A DNA stretch of 64,000 nt, from assembly GCA_002205965.3 (NCBI GenBank), contig NADL03000070.1:62001-126000 (forward strand). The letters are read 5' to 3'. The notes under the pieces were generated by a model. The model saw nothing but the letters and a program-made list of their open reading frames with translations, did not search any database and was not told the origin of the DNA. The position numbers and the translations under genes are program-made. Positions 43,412 through 54,669 of this stretch are shown here, piece after piece. Position 1 is the first letter of the stretch. The number at the start of each line of letters is the position of its first letter. The stretch comes from Kappaphycus alvarezii (lineage: Eukaryota; Rhodophyta; Florideophyceae; Gigartinales; Solieriaceae).

Positions 43412-43880
43412 TTACTCCGACCAAGAAGTAGAGATAGCTATAACAGTTCTATCTATAAATCCAAGCACATTATTTAGACTGGAACACTTCTGCCGCGTAC
43501 GCTTCGATTCTTTCGCTCTATTTTGCATAATTTTCTCAAGTGCTTCCCAAAAATCTCCGAGAGAAGGGATGTATGGAGACCGGACAGTAGTTACAAATCT
43601 CTCCATATGGCTGTCGTATTCAGGTGCCTCAGAACTATATATATCGCAAGAAATGGACTAGTTCCATATCTGCTTCTACTAGTATAGGGCTTTTCTAATG
43701 CAATAGGCTCCTACCATTCCACGTTCATAAGCTTTTCTGAACCAAAAGAGGGAAAGGCAGCAAGCTTCAGTAAAAGCTTTGAAGTTGAAGCTAGAACAGG
43801 ACGTAGAAATACGGTTGGAGTGCTGAAGATAGCGTCTATGCTCACCGACTTCTCGAGGATAACGATCTCTTAAGCGCAAT
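43412..43880 (-). pseudogene. PIF/Harbinger-type transposase fragment
   Basis: On the minus strand, SSLNNVLGFIDRTVIAIS matches the 'LNN..GFIDGTVR.I.RP' block carrying the first catalytic Asp of PIF/Harbinger transposases; here Gly after Asp is Arg. Upstream frames (LPSLGDFWEALEKI and the preceding 200 bases) are compatible with the helical N-terminal region. The rest of the catalytic core is missing. It belongs to a different subfamily from the neighbour at 44.1-45.2 kb. Confidence 0.5.
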
Positions 43881-44118
43881 AAAACGACTGACCTGGAACA
43901 TAAAGGGCGAGGGGAGGAAATCAGTGGTCGTGCGATAACATCAATAGCTCATTTAAGACTTTTATAACGCGCGGAGGCATTGCGAGCCTTGTGATATTTC
44001 TTGCGTCCACTGGTCATGTTGACGTTGAGGGAGGTTAAGGGAATGAGTCTATGATAATGCTCCAAAGTTAGTCACATTCCAAAAAGCATAAGTGCTAATT
44101 TTTCTATTTATGTAATTA

Positions 44119-45229
44119 GGGTCGTTCCAACAAAAAAATTTATTGTATGGAGCATAAAATATCATGAATGCTGTCCGACCTGGCATCGGATGATTGGTCA
44201 TATGTAGTTTGGGGGTAAACCATGTTGTGGGTCTTCCACGAACTTCTGTGAAAGTTCCATAGCAAACGTTTTTTTGTATAGAAGCGGCAGATTTGTCTTC
44301 ACATCTCCACATTCCCACCACGTATCTTAACCTCCTTACCGCCAACTCCACCATTCTTGGTAGCAATCGGCCGTCCTATCCTCCCTAACCATGACAAACA
44401 CGAACACCAACTCTCACCGCACTCCTGAAGAGAGTGCACCCGTTTACCTTCCTTCTTCACACCACAAATCTTAACAGCAAGTCCGTCCAAAGCGCCGCAA
44501 CACATATCCAATGCACTACGTCCTCCACGAGCAAATCCCTCAGAAACTTCCTTCAACCAAGACTCATCACGATATGGAAAGCTTACTTCAAGTGCTTTAT
44601 CTATTGCACATAGGGTTTCATCGATGTAGTGATATATGGTGGACGTAGATAGATTATGAGCCAGAGCTATGTCGAGGTAAGATCCTCCCGCAAGCCATCG
44701 CAGCGTAACGGATAACCTTTGTAATGGAGAACTCCGTCGAAACTTGCAATCGTCCACTAGAGCAATTTGTTCTGCAAGAAGCATGTAAGTGGAATGAGAC
44801 ATGGGATAGAGACGTTTGAAGAACCGTGAAGGTGTTCCTGCAAGCACTGTAGAGAATGAAAAAATACATCGGGTATGGTGCGCTCCCCACGCCTTCACCG
44901 CCGACCATGAGCAAGAAGAAAGTAGATACTGCTGTCAAAACGCGCCCGTTATGTCTGCGACGTCTAGAGATGACAGCAGCTACGGCATTCACAGTTTTCT
45001 TGGATGTCATCTTTTTATCAAGACTGGTGTGATAACAAGATGAGGAAGAGTATAAAACTGTCCAAGCCCCAAATACGAGGACGATACTCGTATACTATCA
45101 ATCCGGTACGTCGATGATGATCCTATACTTTACAATACAGAAAGTGTTGGAAAGGTTGAAATGGTATGGCATCACATAAAAAAATATTTTTTATGCTCCA
45201 TACAATAATTTTTTTTGTTGGAACGACCC
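44119..45229 (-). mobile_element. PIF/Harbinger DNA transposon with TIRs and TTA duplication
   Basis: The element is 1,111 bases. Both ends start GGGTCGTTCCAACAAAAAAA, and the inverted match extends about 44 bases through 'tattgtatggagcataaaa'. It is flanked on both sides by TTA (44,116-44,118 and 45,230-45,232), the TWA-type duplication expected for PIF/Harbinger. The transposase inside retains only the N-terminal part with the first Asp, so the element is an internally deleted, non-autonomous derivative. Confidence 0.92.
44299..44898 (-). pseudogene. PIF/Harbinger transposase, truncated
   Basis: The 199-codon frame has RLSVTLRWLAGGSYLDIALAHNLSTSTIYHYIDETL (the helix-turn-helix region typical of Harbinger proteins) and CCGALDGLAVKI with the first catalytic Asp. 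Full-length proteins of the family are roughly 350-450 residues and carry a second Asp and a Glu; those parts are absent. The frame drifts into unrelated residues after about position 140 and stops near the left TIR. The N-terminal basic region upstream (to about 45,010) is in another frame. Confidence 0.8.
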
Positions 45230-45232
45230 TTA

Positions 45233-46844
45233 TTTAACTAAAATAGTACTCGAGAAATCTTAGTCACAAACATTGCAGAAATCCGCTTGCGTAAACCCTG
45301 TAATCTCAAATTGCTTCTTCAAAGGGCTTTAAATCAATCTACGTTTATTCGAAGCTTCAAAATTGCCGGTATTTTCATGGAATTAAGTTCATTTGATACA
45401 AGATCCACGGCATTGACAGCGTTTTTCCATGCACAGAATAATTTTGCACGTGAAATATTTGTACCCTCTTCCACCAAATGACCATCCTTTGTTTTAAGTG
45501 AGAATTAATTGAATTCCGTTTTAATCCACACCCTCATAGCCAAGCTTGATCCAAAAGTTGAACGTTTGTACACGGTTTCATGTGTCCAATGTATCTCACT
45601 AGTATCCCGCCTCGTCGTCAACAAGTCGATGCGGAGTTATTTTATTGTAAGGTGTCTCTGCAGAATTTTTCGGATTATTTAGTATCACTGGCTGACGATA
45701 ATGTCGGAAAATCCACGCTTCTACTATCGCCTCAGCGCTTTGTTCATGTTTTTCAAATTTTGGACCTTTAACACTGAAAACATGATATCTAGTAGATCAT
45801 CTAGATTTTAATTTTGGAATCGTGTGAAAGGATTACATTTTTGCCAAATAAGGGCACAAGGGGAGGACTGGATATCTTAGTACTCGCATTTTGCATATCT
45901 AGGTCACTAAAAGAGAATGTGATATTGGCTGACATTCCTAAGTTGAAAAGGAAAATTTTTATTGACAAATGTTGTAGTGTGGTATTTTAAGCTACCCAAC
46001 TTTTGTTGAGATAAGTCACAAATACATCCAACTTTTATCACGTAAATCGGTGAACAATCTTTGCAGGAGGTTTCTTGAGCACATTTACATTTCAGTCATT
46101 TCAAAGTTCAACACATATCTTTGAATTGGATTTTTTAAGGCACCTCTATCAAGTAACCATTTTTGACGCAATTCATGGAAATCAATATACAGCGCAATAC
46201 ACGGCATGTTTTATACCACTTTTGTGCAGTTCTAGGAACTCTAAAATTGTGACCGGCAAAGAGAAAAGCCGGATACGGTTGTAGGGAACACGATTTACGC
46301 TACAGCACTGTAAGCTTTACTACCTTGCTGAGAGAGAACTTTAGTATAGGTTTGACACGGGATAGCTGTCCCAGGTAGTTACCGTCCATATTTTGCTTTA
46401 CAGTGCATTGAAAGGTTTGAATGAGTTCTTAGATTCTAAAAAATGCAAAGTTGAGATCATCGATGGGTTGGAGTGCGAAGCATGAAGCCAGACTTTCTTA
46501 CATGGAAATAGTGCGTTTCAAGATAATCAAGATGCACTTTGTTTACACACATTTTGAAATAATTTTCTGCCCTATAGTTCTAATTGGGCCGAATCTATTT
46601 TGAAACGTGTTCTGCCCAATTTGGCAGGTTTTTGTACCAGACGTACTGTACGGAATATCACAGCAAATTATTTTTCATGACTATTTTAACTTGGAAGAAA
46701 TTAGTAATGCCTTAAATTAATGGATACCAGAACACTGCAGCTTGAAAGTGTACGATAGTGTACTGATTCGAATGAACACAAAATCTATTAATGAAACTAA
46801 AAAACAAATAGAATCAACGCCATCAGCGGCCAAAATATATTAAA
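45233..46844. other. Stretch without firm assignment
   Basis: On the minus strand at about 45,290-45,480 the frame has NISRAKLFCAWKNAVNAVDLVSNELN. This is reminiscent of the tail of pogo/jerky-type transposases, but no catalytic block supports it. Nothing else is recognised. Confidence 0.25.
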
Positions 46845-47500
46845 ATGGTTTAAATGTTCCATAACTTGATGAAAAATGTATTGTATCTGGCGAGCGGCCC
46901 GGCCACTTCATCAAACGTATCCCTTCCGCCGTAAACCATTCCATTTTTTTCTTGCAGACATGAATATTGGCGTTGTCTGGATGAAAGATCAAAGTAGTTA
47001 GAATGAATTCGTCTTTTTGGTAGCAAAATTTCTTCCATTAACTTCACGTAACTATTCAATGTTTTCCGTCCTGTTAAAATTTACCAATCCCAAATAAAAT
47101 CACCAGACAAGGCACCCCACACCATAGTACTAACACCTTACTGTAGAAGAGATAGAAGATCAGTATCCTGCTTTAAATCATAAAAATAGCTGTAAATTCC
47201 ATTTGATTCATCTAGCGTGAAACTTTGCTCATCAAGAAGATGACAAAGGACCATTTCTTCAATTCTCATGTGACTTTTATCTGAGCCCAGTCCACTCCAG
47301 CAACTTGTGGGCTTCAGAAAGAGGCGGGAGCGGTGAAGAGTAGATTAGCTTTGCTGCTATTGTCCGAGATACGTAAAGGTCTAAGTTGAGCTCGTCACGA
47401 ATCTTCCTGGATATTTTATCCCCGCTAACTGTCGCCCGAGCCAGTCTCCTTTCTGCTCTCTCTGAAAAATATCGAGGCCTATTGGTGTCTATTCGACAAA
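46845..47500 (-). pseudogene. Tc1/mariner transposase relic
   Basis: On the minus strand from high to low coordinates: a helix-turn-helix-like stretch (SGDKISRKIRDELNLDLYVS); then DEQSFTLDESNGIYSYFYDL (first catalytic Asp region); STMVWGALSGDF; NSYVKLMEEILLP; and HPDNANIHVCKKKMEWFTAEGIRLMKWPGRSPD, the classic 'QDNA..H.......W....I....WP..SPDLNP' block with the second Asp. It breaks off before the Asn-Pro-Ile-Glu motif. Stops and frameshifts occur throughout, and I could not find the TIRs. Confidence 0.8.
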
Positions 47501-48024
47501 TGTCATCAATTCATTATATTTGTAACGACAAATGTAATCAATTGATGAAATTTTCTATGATCAAAACAATTTTAAAATATTCTTTTAACGCCTTTTCTTC
47601 GCTTTCCATTTTCCTTCACATCTCTGCTAGCTGTGGAAGGTTGCAGTGCAGAGCTTTCGCAGGCTCACTACCTCGTGAAACCAATTTACTCCTGAGCAAG
47701 ATATGTTTTAGCGGAAGCGCCTGAATTTATTTGTGTTGTTATACAGTAGCTGAAAATCAAAAAATGAGATGCACTATGCATAATTTTTTAAAAATTTCAA
47801 CGGTTAGGTCGTTTATTTCTTGTTCCCTCGAGCATCATGTGGGCATTGTTTTCGTCCATACTGGGTGGCCTCCTTAGTGACGGGGCCTTGAATGGCGAGA
47901 CCATCGTGATATCGGAGGTGATAGGGTCAGCGGTGGGGAGGGTAGAAGGGTGGAACCAGTATGTCCGCGGGCCTGAGTTCCATACCCGCGACGAAGACTT
48001 GGAGCTACTATACCTGCTAACTGA
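47501..48024. other. Stretch without recognised gene
   Basis: An open plus frame at 47,837-48,082 has no recognisable motif. It runs into the beginning of the beta RT in another frame. Confidence 0.4.
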
Positions 48025-48365
48025 GTATGGACTTCCAAATAATTACAGTTGGGAGTATCCACGTCGGGAGGATCTGAGCTAGTAGTCCACGCTGAACGGT
48101 GGCTTTACGAGGAGCATGGTGAATCGGCGGAGTATGTACTGTTAACTGATGACCTTCAAAACGCTTTTAACTTGGTCAGCCGCAGTGCGATTTTGACGGA
48201 GGTCGAAGAGAGATCCCAGAGCTCTTCCCTTGGGTCCATTACACGTACGCGGTAAACTAGGGTCATATGTGGTGTGGGGATGATATGCTACGAAGCGTGG
48301 CAGGCGTGCAGCACGGGGATCCGCTGGGTCCAATTTTATTCTCCCTTGTGCTGCAAGAAGTGACG
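48025..48365 (+). pseudogene. Beta retrotransposon RT, first half (interrupted copy)
   Basis: The palm of a non-LTR RT: LQLGVSTSGGSELVVHAERWL, LLTDDLQNAFNLVSR (the block with the first catalytic Asp) and GVQHGDPLGPILFSLVLQEVT. It is 5' truncated at about 48,030. The protein breaks at the codon for Gln-Glu-Val-Thr and resumes after 49,707 in the same orientation, because a second beta element is inserted between. One frameshift lies at about 48,230. Confidence 0.85.
48350..48365 (+). repeat. Target-site duplication, left
   Basis: gctgcaagaagtgacg matches gcagcaagaagtgacg at 49,708-49,723 with one mismatch. It encodes the interrupted RT segment LQEVT on both sides. Confidence 0.85.
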
Positions 48366-49707
48366 TTGCAAGAAGGGGAAAGATTGGGTGTTTTACTCTT
48401 GGAGGATATATCCGATCTATCCCATGGTTTTCCAGACAACCGCAATCGACTCAAAAGGGTATACCGACACAGTAGTGGGGAAGTAACTACGCTCCCTAAA
48501 ACGGCTACCTTCAGGCCAGCCATCAAGCAGGCCGCATTGGACATGACGGCTGCTGCGGCGTGCCTTTGCATCAAAACCCCCCGAACCTTTCCGTACGTCT
48601 CCAATGCCCTCACGGCCACGTTCCTTGCCACGTCATTTAGCACTGCACATGCATCCGGGTGCCACCCTCCAAGAGTGGAGATTGGCACAGGCACGAGCCT
48701 ACCTCTGGTGGAGGTCGCGATAAAGGATTGATATCTTCTCTGCTTTGCATTTCGCGCCGCATTCAGAGAGGACATCGGGTTGAAGGCCCTCACTCTCCTG
48801 TTGGAGGGAGCGAGGGGATTCACGAAGGTAACATCAAAAAAGTCGGTCCCTCCGCTGCTTCCCATTGCCTGGATGTCTGGTCTCGTGCGGTGGAGACCAT
48901 GGCGTGGCTCTACGACAGGATGACGAGCAGCTCTTGCCAGGTCTTTCGCAAGAAGGTTTACCTGGCGATCATGTCGGTTGATCCTGTGGGCTCCATGCAA
49001 GCAGTGCATGAGATGATCGCCATGTACATCGAGTGTGTCCGGGCAATTCCTTCTCGGGCATGGCGTGCCAGGGTGAAAAAGTGGGACTTGACAGTAGTAT
49101 TGAAGCCACACCGAGAATTCTCGAGGATCAATGCTTGTCTGTAGTCCGGGGCATGGGGGACAATACACCCATTCCTTAGCTCCCGGGAGGGCCATAGACG
49201 CGCGAAACGCCTGCCTCCTCGAATCCCCAAGAGGAATTCGTTCTTGCACTGCTTCATGGATTGCGTCCGTCAGCGTCTTTTGCGATGGTTTTTTTGCGAG
49301 CAAATTACACTGAACGGGATAATCCTAGACGGCAGGCAAGAGGTCGACCACCTCCGATGGGCGTCTGCAGCTGCTTCGTATGTTCCCAGCTCCTTAATAG
49401 GAGTTGGGAGCAAGGTCTTGCAAAGCTTGCTAGATGATGAGCTAGAAGCCAAGAACGCCGCAGCCGCGATGTTCTTCGCGGAGGTGAGTCCGATCCCAAG
49501 AGATGGTTTTTTCTTGTCCTTGGTGTGACCGGCAGCTGGAGTTCTCGGAATACTTCCGAATCCAGTACTCCCCCTGCCAATTTTCGAACACAGTCCTCCA
49601 TCATCCTGTCGAACTCTTCCGCTCCTTCTCCGGTGCAAGACGGGGGCACTACCCGCAACAAATAGCCTACTTTGCAAACGCCAAAACAGTTACGCAGTAG
49701 CTGGAAT
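48366..49707 (-). mobile_element. Beta non-LTR retrotransposon, 5'-truncated, nested insertion
   Basis: 1,342 bases between 16-base direct repeats. On the minus strand it starts in the RT thumb (FQLLRNCFGVCKVGYLLRVV, then EFDRMMEDCVRKLAGGVLD) and continues through GIGLTSAKNIAAAAFLAS to the zinc cluster CPRRNCPDTLDVHGDHLMHC. A nuclease-like core follows (VEPRHGLHRTRPDIQ ... FFDVTFVNPL), then NAARNAKQRRYQSF and LMQRHAAAAVMSNAACLM. After a 3' UTR it ends with TAAAACACCCAATCTTTCCCC. It is mostly open with few frameshifts, the best-preserved beta C-terminus. The order RT, CCHC, Arg-Pro-Asp and Asp-Val-Thr suits the restriction-like endonuclease group (R2/NeSL type). The 5' truncation and target duplication are what target-primed reverse transcription produces. 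Confidence 0.9.
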
Positions 49708-49723
49708 GCAGCAAGAAGTGACG
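49708..49723 (+). repeat. Target-site duplication, right
   Basis: gcagcaagaagtgacg; see the left copy at 48,350-48,365. Confidence 0.85.
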
Positions 49724-50500
49724 CGGGAACTCAAAATCCGCCTGGAAAATGTGGGCGACACTAAAGGCAGGACCTCCCTGCTCCTACATCTGTGGTACTT
49801 GACGATGGGTATATACTGTAGTTGGCACCCATGAAACCATTCGAACGGCAATACAGTTCCTCTCCTGTCCGGAACTGAGCAGTTTGGGTTTAGCCATCCG
49901 CATCGATAAGTTTGCCGGCTGGTGGCCAACCATTCTGCCCCTATCTGGTCAGCAGTCCCTCCCACATGAGCTTCTGCAGAACTATGACGACTGGACAAAA
50001 GTGCTCCGCGCTCCCATCGAGTTGGACCTAATCATGAAGCGCGAGTTCACAACGCACGTCGCTTCGTTACAGCCTCTCCTCAAATTCCTGTTAACCCTGG
50101 AGGAAATTCATGTAGGTCTCCACGAATTGCGGACCTGCTTTGGAGTATGTCGGATCAACTACCTCTTCCGTGTAGTTCTCCCCAATTCCACTCTCAAGGG
50201 GGTTGCGGAATTCGGCACCGCTGTTGAAGACACTCTGCGGCGGTTTGTGGGCGGGGTTCTGGACGCCGACCCTTTTGGGAATCACAACTTCCTATTACGC
50301 CCTTTGGGTCCCGCAAGCCAACATTTGGCGTCGGGCTCCGCTCCGCGAAGCTGACTGCGGCGGCTGCCTTCCTTTCCTCCGTATCCCTCACGCGTGCCCT
50401 GTGCTCTACCCTCCTCCCTGTGCTACCGAACACTTCTATCCAATCTTACACATCCGCAGTTCGGACAGATGATGAATGGGAGACACAATTGGCACCGAGA
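49724..50500 (+). pseudogene. Beta retrotransposon RT, second half (interrupted copy)
   Basis: Continues the 48,025-48,365 copy: RELKIRLENVGDTKGRTSLLLHLWY and (one base off) DDGYIL, the catalytic Asp-Asp box. Then come GLAIRIDKFAGWWP, EIHVGLHELRTCFGVCRINYLF, EDTLRRFVGGVLDADPF and GVGLRSAKLTAAAAFLSS. Similarity ends near 50,500 without reaching the zinc cluster or a 3' motif, so this copy was also cut at its 3' side by another event. Frameshifts lie near 49,800, 49,980 and 50,280. Confidence 0.85.
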
Positions 50501-50912
50501 AGGTTGTCAAGTTCAGGGCTATTGCAGTGTGTCTAGGATCCTTTTTATTGTATCTTTTCTCCTGCTCACCTTATTGGCAATTCCTAAAATGCTGAGACCT
50601 CCTTTGCAGGGGCGAATTTTTCCGCGCTCCAGCCCGGAAATGTGTGGATCGCCTAGATTTTCTTGAGTCAGTCGATTTCACGTACTGTAGAGCGAGAGGT
50701 GGAGTCTGGTTTGAGATTATTTTGTTCTGTATTTTGCCATTGGTCGAAGATACTGTGACCTCGTTGTATACTCTCGGGCGGGGTTGATTTGACTTAGTGG
50801 TCTTTAATTGGTCTGTTTTGGTTGAGCGTAAATAAAACTCTTTTCATACAGGGATTTAGTGCCACTGATTTCAAATATTGGACTTTCTTATAACTCTAAG
50901 AGCACATATAAA

Positions 50913-51195
50913 AATATAGGGGAAATTTGGGGAGCTTTACTGATTAGAGATGGAGAACGGCTATTTTCTTAGACTAGGGGGCAGGTCTGTGCATCGGAGG
51001 GTTTAGAAAAAAGGCAAAGTCAGGCAGAAGGATCTCATAAGGCTGGTGTAAGGCCCTCCATAAGGCATGCTGCGTTGGACCAAAGCTTCTCCGCAGCATG
51101 TCTTTGCATAAGGACAGATCGCATCTGGCCTAAGGGCTCCATGACTCCCACGATGACGTGTCTAGCCACGTCAAAAATTGTAGGGTGTCGTATAC
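50913..51195 (-). pseudogene. Beta retrotransposon 3' fragment with coding end
   Basis: On the minus strand: TIFDVARHVIVGVMEPLGQM, LMQRHAAEKLWSNAACLMEGL and a stop near 51,058. A terminus 'aaagctccccaaatttcccc' follows about 120-145 bases later. It is the same arrangement as the 36.1-kb copy. Confidence 0.75.
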
Positions 51196-51448
51196 TTTAA
51201 AGCGGCACTTCATTACTGCATTGTGCTCGTGTAAATGCTGTGGATACTATCATCACTTTTCACTGCTTTAAAGCCATCACAGCGGCTATGGACCTGTTCA
51301 CCTTACCTACCTACCCTATTCTTTCCGTCGCTGACGTCGGAAAATATCGCGTAAACTTAGTTTTTAATAATTTTTGATATCTGCAGTACAAGTTTGACTT
51401 GTTTTTGAGGTCCAAAAATATCCACAATGATGAAAAGATCGCTGGCTG

Positions 51449-51512
51449 AAATGTAAAAGGGGGATTTTGGGGTATTTAATGATTGAAAAATAGGTTAGTC
51501 TACACTCTATTT
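51449..51512 (-). repeat. Beta-family 3' end
   Basis: On the minus strand: 'aacctatttttcaatcattaaataccccaaaatccccc', closest to 30,768-30,813 and 37,113-37,162. Confidence 0.65.
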
Positions 51513-52211
51513 TTTATATGATGCGTGGTAAGGTAATGTTCTCAGTACGTTACGGGATAGCGTGAGGTGACGAAACTCAGAAGAAAAAGCAAAGAGAAAC
51601 ACAGGAAGTCCAGGGTGGTCTTTCTCTTGAATGCCGCGATTCAATGACTTAATTTACCTAAAGAGACGCGATAAAGAGACGTTAGCTAGGTCTATTGGCT
51701 GTCGAATGATATGAATTATATCAGATGAGTAATCTTGTTAACATTGCGAAACAAATACCTGGAAAAGCGAGAGAAAACGATGCTTTCTACCGCAGAGCAG
51801 TGTTACATGGCAATCACACTACATAAATTAAGAACCCGCCCCTATCTTTCACTATCTGGGTGGTAAATATTTGCGGAAGAGACAGGCAACGTATTTTTAA
51901 CCAGAAAAATCCACGCTATTGGTAATTTTCTTTCTCAGCAACATATTTTTTCCTTTCTGGGCCAGTCGGCCGAGTAGCTCTACAGTAGCAAAGTGTTCTA
52001 TACATTTCCTGGAGTTCAGTGCGCCGTAAATGCCTCAGGTAAGGGAGTTCTCTCCTCTACTTTAGCCGTTTCGGTACTCGAACTCATCCTTTTGGTAACA
52101 TATTTCTACGCTCGCCGTCCCTAACACCGTTACTAGATATATCTGTTATTTCTTTCCTTCTCCCGCTTTAGCCTGATTTGTTGATCGAGTCTGATGGCGT
52201 TATCATTCTGA
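51513..52211. other. Stretch without recognised gene
   Basis: No coding motif or repeat was found. Confidence 0.5.
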
Positions 52212-52922
52212 TATGCACAAAACTTGCGCCCACTGAAAAATCTAGAAGAGGCCTATTTCGGATACAGTGTCTTAATTTGCAAGATATATTTTTACAGTAT
52301 CTGAATTGGAGAGAGATTTTTAAATTTGGATGAGTGTTCCAAATTCATGGGTTGATTTTTTAATTTTATGACACGTTGTCATTAGTAGAAGTCAGTGCAC
52401 GCCAAGGTTTTGGATGATTTCCAGAGTAACTCTGAGACCTTCTATAATAGCCGCATCAATTCTCATCCCTGGCCTATGGGTGGCGGGTATGGGTATAGCA
52501 CTTAGATATTTACCTTGTGGAGATATCTTCCACTAGTCTCTCTCGTTCACACAATTCCCTTCAACGAATTTTGCTGTACTTAGTATGTTTTTTTGAGACT
52601 TCAGAGTTAGCCAAAAATTCTATGTAAGCTGAGCAAACTGCTTCCTCTTGTGGAGTTCAAGCAAGTTTGTAGACAACTACAAGTCAAGTCTCAAGTAGTT
52701 AAAAAGTTGAGAGTCACCTTCAGACCCAAACACTGGTCACAGAGCATAAATAGTAGACCCTGCTTCTTCAATACTCGCTGGTAGCCCTCTAAACTGTCAT
52801 CCTTACCCACCCACGTTTCTGATCGCCCATCTATATCATGGTGGCACTTTTTCCGCTTGCAACACCCTTTTTTTTGTCATAATTGGTTCTGATTATCTCT
52901 TCTACTGACGATTTATCCATAT
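52212..52922 (+). repeat. Diverged G1-family LTR (third copy)
   Basis: Aligns over its full length to the G1 LTR, from 'tatgcacaaaacttgcg' to 'gacgatttatccatata', with many substitutions. Landmarks include 'gggtatagcacttagatatttacctt' and 'tctatgtaagctgag'. It is much older than the pair at 20 and 27 kb. Confidence 0.88.
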
Positions 52923-53277
52923 AATTCCGTAAAACTGTGGAGCGGGTTGCAGCCGAGGTATTCGAGTTTTTTGTACATATGTCAACGTTTGGATGCGTGA
53001 GAAGATAGATGAAGAGAAGTCCACAAGTATCTTCGTCTATATTTATTGACACGCAAAAAAGCATAAATATAAAGCCAAGTTCATCTACAGGGGCTCCATT
53101 AATGGGAATGGTCGTAACTTCGGTAAGTTATGTGGCTGGCTTGTGAAATAATATGGTAAGCTGGTTTAACCAAATGAAATGATCAGCACCGCCATAGAGA
53201 TCCGGCTCAATTTACACGATGTGTTAAGCTCATTGTTATACTTGTGTGATCTCTATGAAAAGGAAGGGTTCAACGCC
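52923..53277 (+). pseudogene. gag: G1-family gag remnant
   Basis: The leader ('gtggagcgggttgcagccgaggtattcgag') runs into codons equivalent to gag residue ~25 onward; the ATG and the first residues are deleted. YVNVWMREKIDEEKS, KHKYKAKFI, MISTAIEIRLNLHDVLSSLLYLCDLYEKEGFNA are readable with stops replacing several codons. Similarity ends abruptly at 53,277. Confidence 0.85.
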
Positions 53278-54117
53278 ATCGCTATCGCCGATTCCGTTGC
53301 TTTTTCGCTTTCGTCTTGCTCTAGTTCGAGATTTTTTTACACGTGTATTTTTTTGTGGGTTGTTGAATTTTGGAAAAAGTCTGCTGTCAGTTTACTGTAA
53401 GCAAAATCGCATATACTGTTCTTGTGGGCTGGAGTGCCAAGTACAGGAGAGTACCTGTGGGCTGGAGTGCCAGGTACTCTAAAAGTCATTGTTACACACA
53501 GGTCGCGGTTACTAATTGGAGATCTCAGTAACCGGAACGGACGTGAGGGTGCAGCAAAGGCTGTTTCCTCTAGGTCATTCTGTACAGGTAGCGTGCAGGC
53601 CTCATGAAGCTGCGTGATCCTGTGCAAAATACTTAGACTGGACAGCTGGGCTTAACTAAGTTGCCCTAGTAAAGCCGTGCCTCTGAACAAGTCCCTATTT
53701 GAGGGTCCCCTGTCAGTCTTCCTCTACAATCCTTTTGCAATTGTTGGCTGCTAGCTAGGTGCACCGACTGGGTCACGGGTTCAGGTAACGCTTCAAAGGG
53801 TCGACTTGTACTGGACTTGGACTAAGGGGCTCGTGCTCAGAAAAGGTACGATTTGGTTGTTGAACAGCTTAAGTCGGCTTGAGAGGCTTTCCTATAGGGT
53901 AAGACACCGATCGCTCTCTACATAGTGGACTGGTGGGGATATCCCGAACGGGTTGCTGAGTCGCACCGGAGTGTAGCTGTGATCAAAGCTGCTGGTGAGT
54001 CACTATCTCCACGGTTAGGGAGCCAACCGGTCGTCCAGGGACGAATCCCTTGCAGATTTCAACTTCAAGTGCTTGTATTCGAGTTTAGGTGTTGATGTAA
54101 GGCTCTAAGTAAGAGGT
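53278..54117 (+). other. Stretch without recognised gene, 5' of the chromovirus gag
   Basis: A short direct repeat occurs at 53,424-53,480 ('gtgggctggagtgccaagta' and 'gtgggctggagtgccaggta'). From about 53,895 a plus frame with ALYIVDWWGYPERVAESHRS may be an N-terminal gag extension. No 5' LTR or primer site was found. Confidence 0.4.
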
Positions 54118-54669
54118 TTGTTGAACATTTCTTTCTTCAAACCAAATAAGTGTGTGCTGTTCGATGGGACTCTAAATGCATTAACGGTTCGGTCATGGTT
54201 TCATTCAGTCGAAAAAGTTCCTAAAGCTTATTCAGTGGGTCAGAACGAAGTTATCAGTACCCAGAATGCCATTGATTTTGCTTCCACTTTTATGACCGGT
54301 ACCGCAGCAGACTGTTGGTACACGCTTGTTTCTGAAAACATTGTTCCGCTGACGTGGGAAGCGTTCAAACTCTTAGGTGAAGCTCAGTTGGTTCCCCAGG
54401 ATAGTGTTATCAGCGCTCGTGACAAGCTTACTAAGCTCCGCCGGAAAACAAGTGTGGATGCTTTTCTCTCGGAGTTCATGAATTTGGTTATCAATATTCC
54501 CGGTATAAGTGAGTCGCAAAAACTGGCGCGGTTCTCTGAAGGTCTCAAACCACATATTCTGCTGGAGAACCGTAACGGGAATCCATCTATGTTCGAAGCT
54601 TCTACCACTATTGCTCTCAACGTTGATGGAGCATTTTACGGAGCAGATTTCTTCAATGGCAGAGGTTGA
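54118..54669 (+). pseudogene. gag: Chromovirus gag core
   Basis: The frame contains FDGTLNALTVRSWFHSVEKV, FASTFMTGTAADCWYTLV, WEAFKLLGEAQLVPQDSVISARDKLTKLRRKTSVDAFLSEF and RFSEGLKPHILLE, which follow the retrotransposon-gag pattern. It stops at 54,669. A degenerate knuckle (CFTCHQVGYRPWKH) is at about 54,770 in another frame; the final Cys is replaced. Confidence 0.8.

Noticed and set aside
45240-45500. pogo/jerky-type transposase tail on the minus strand
   Set aside because: Only one short stretch (LFCAWKNAVNAV) looks similar; no catalytic Asp block or DNA-binding domain is near, so it is not called as a gene.
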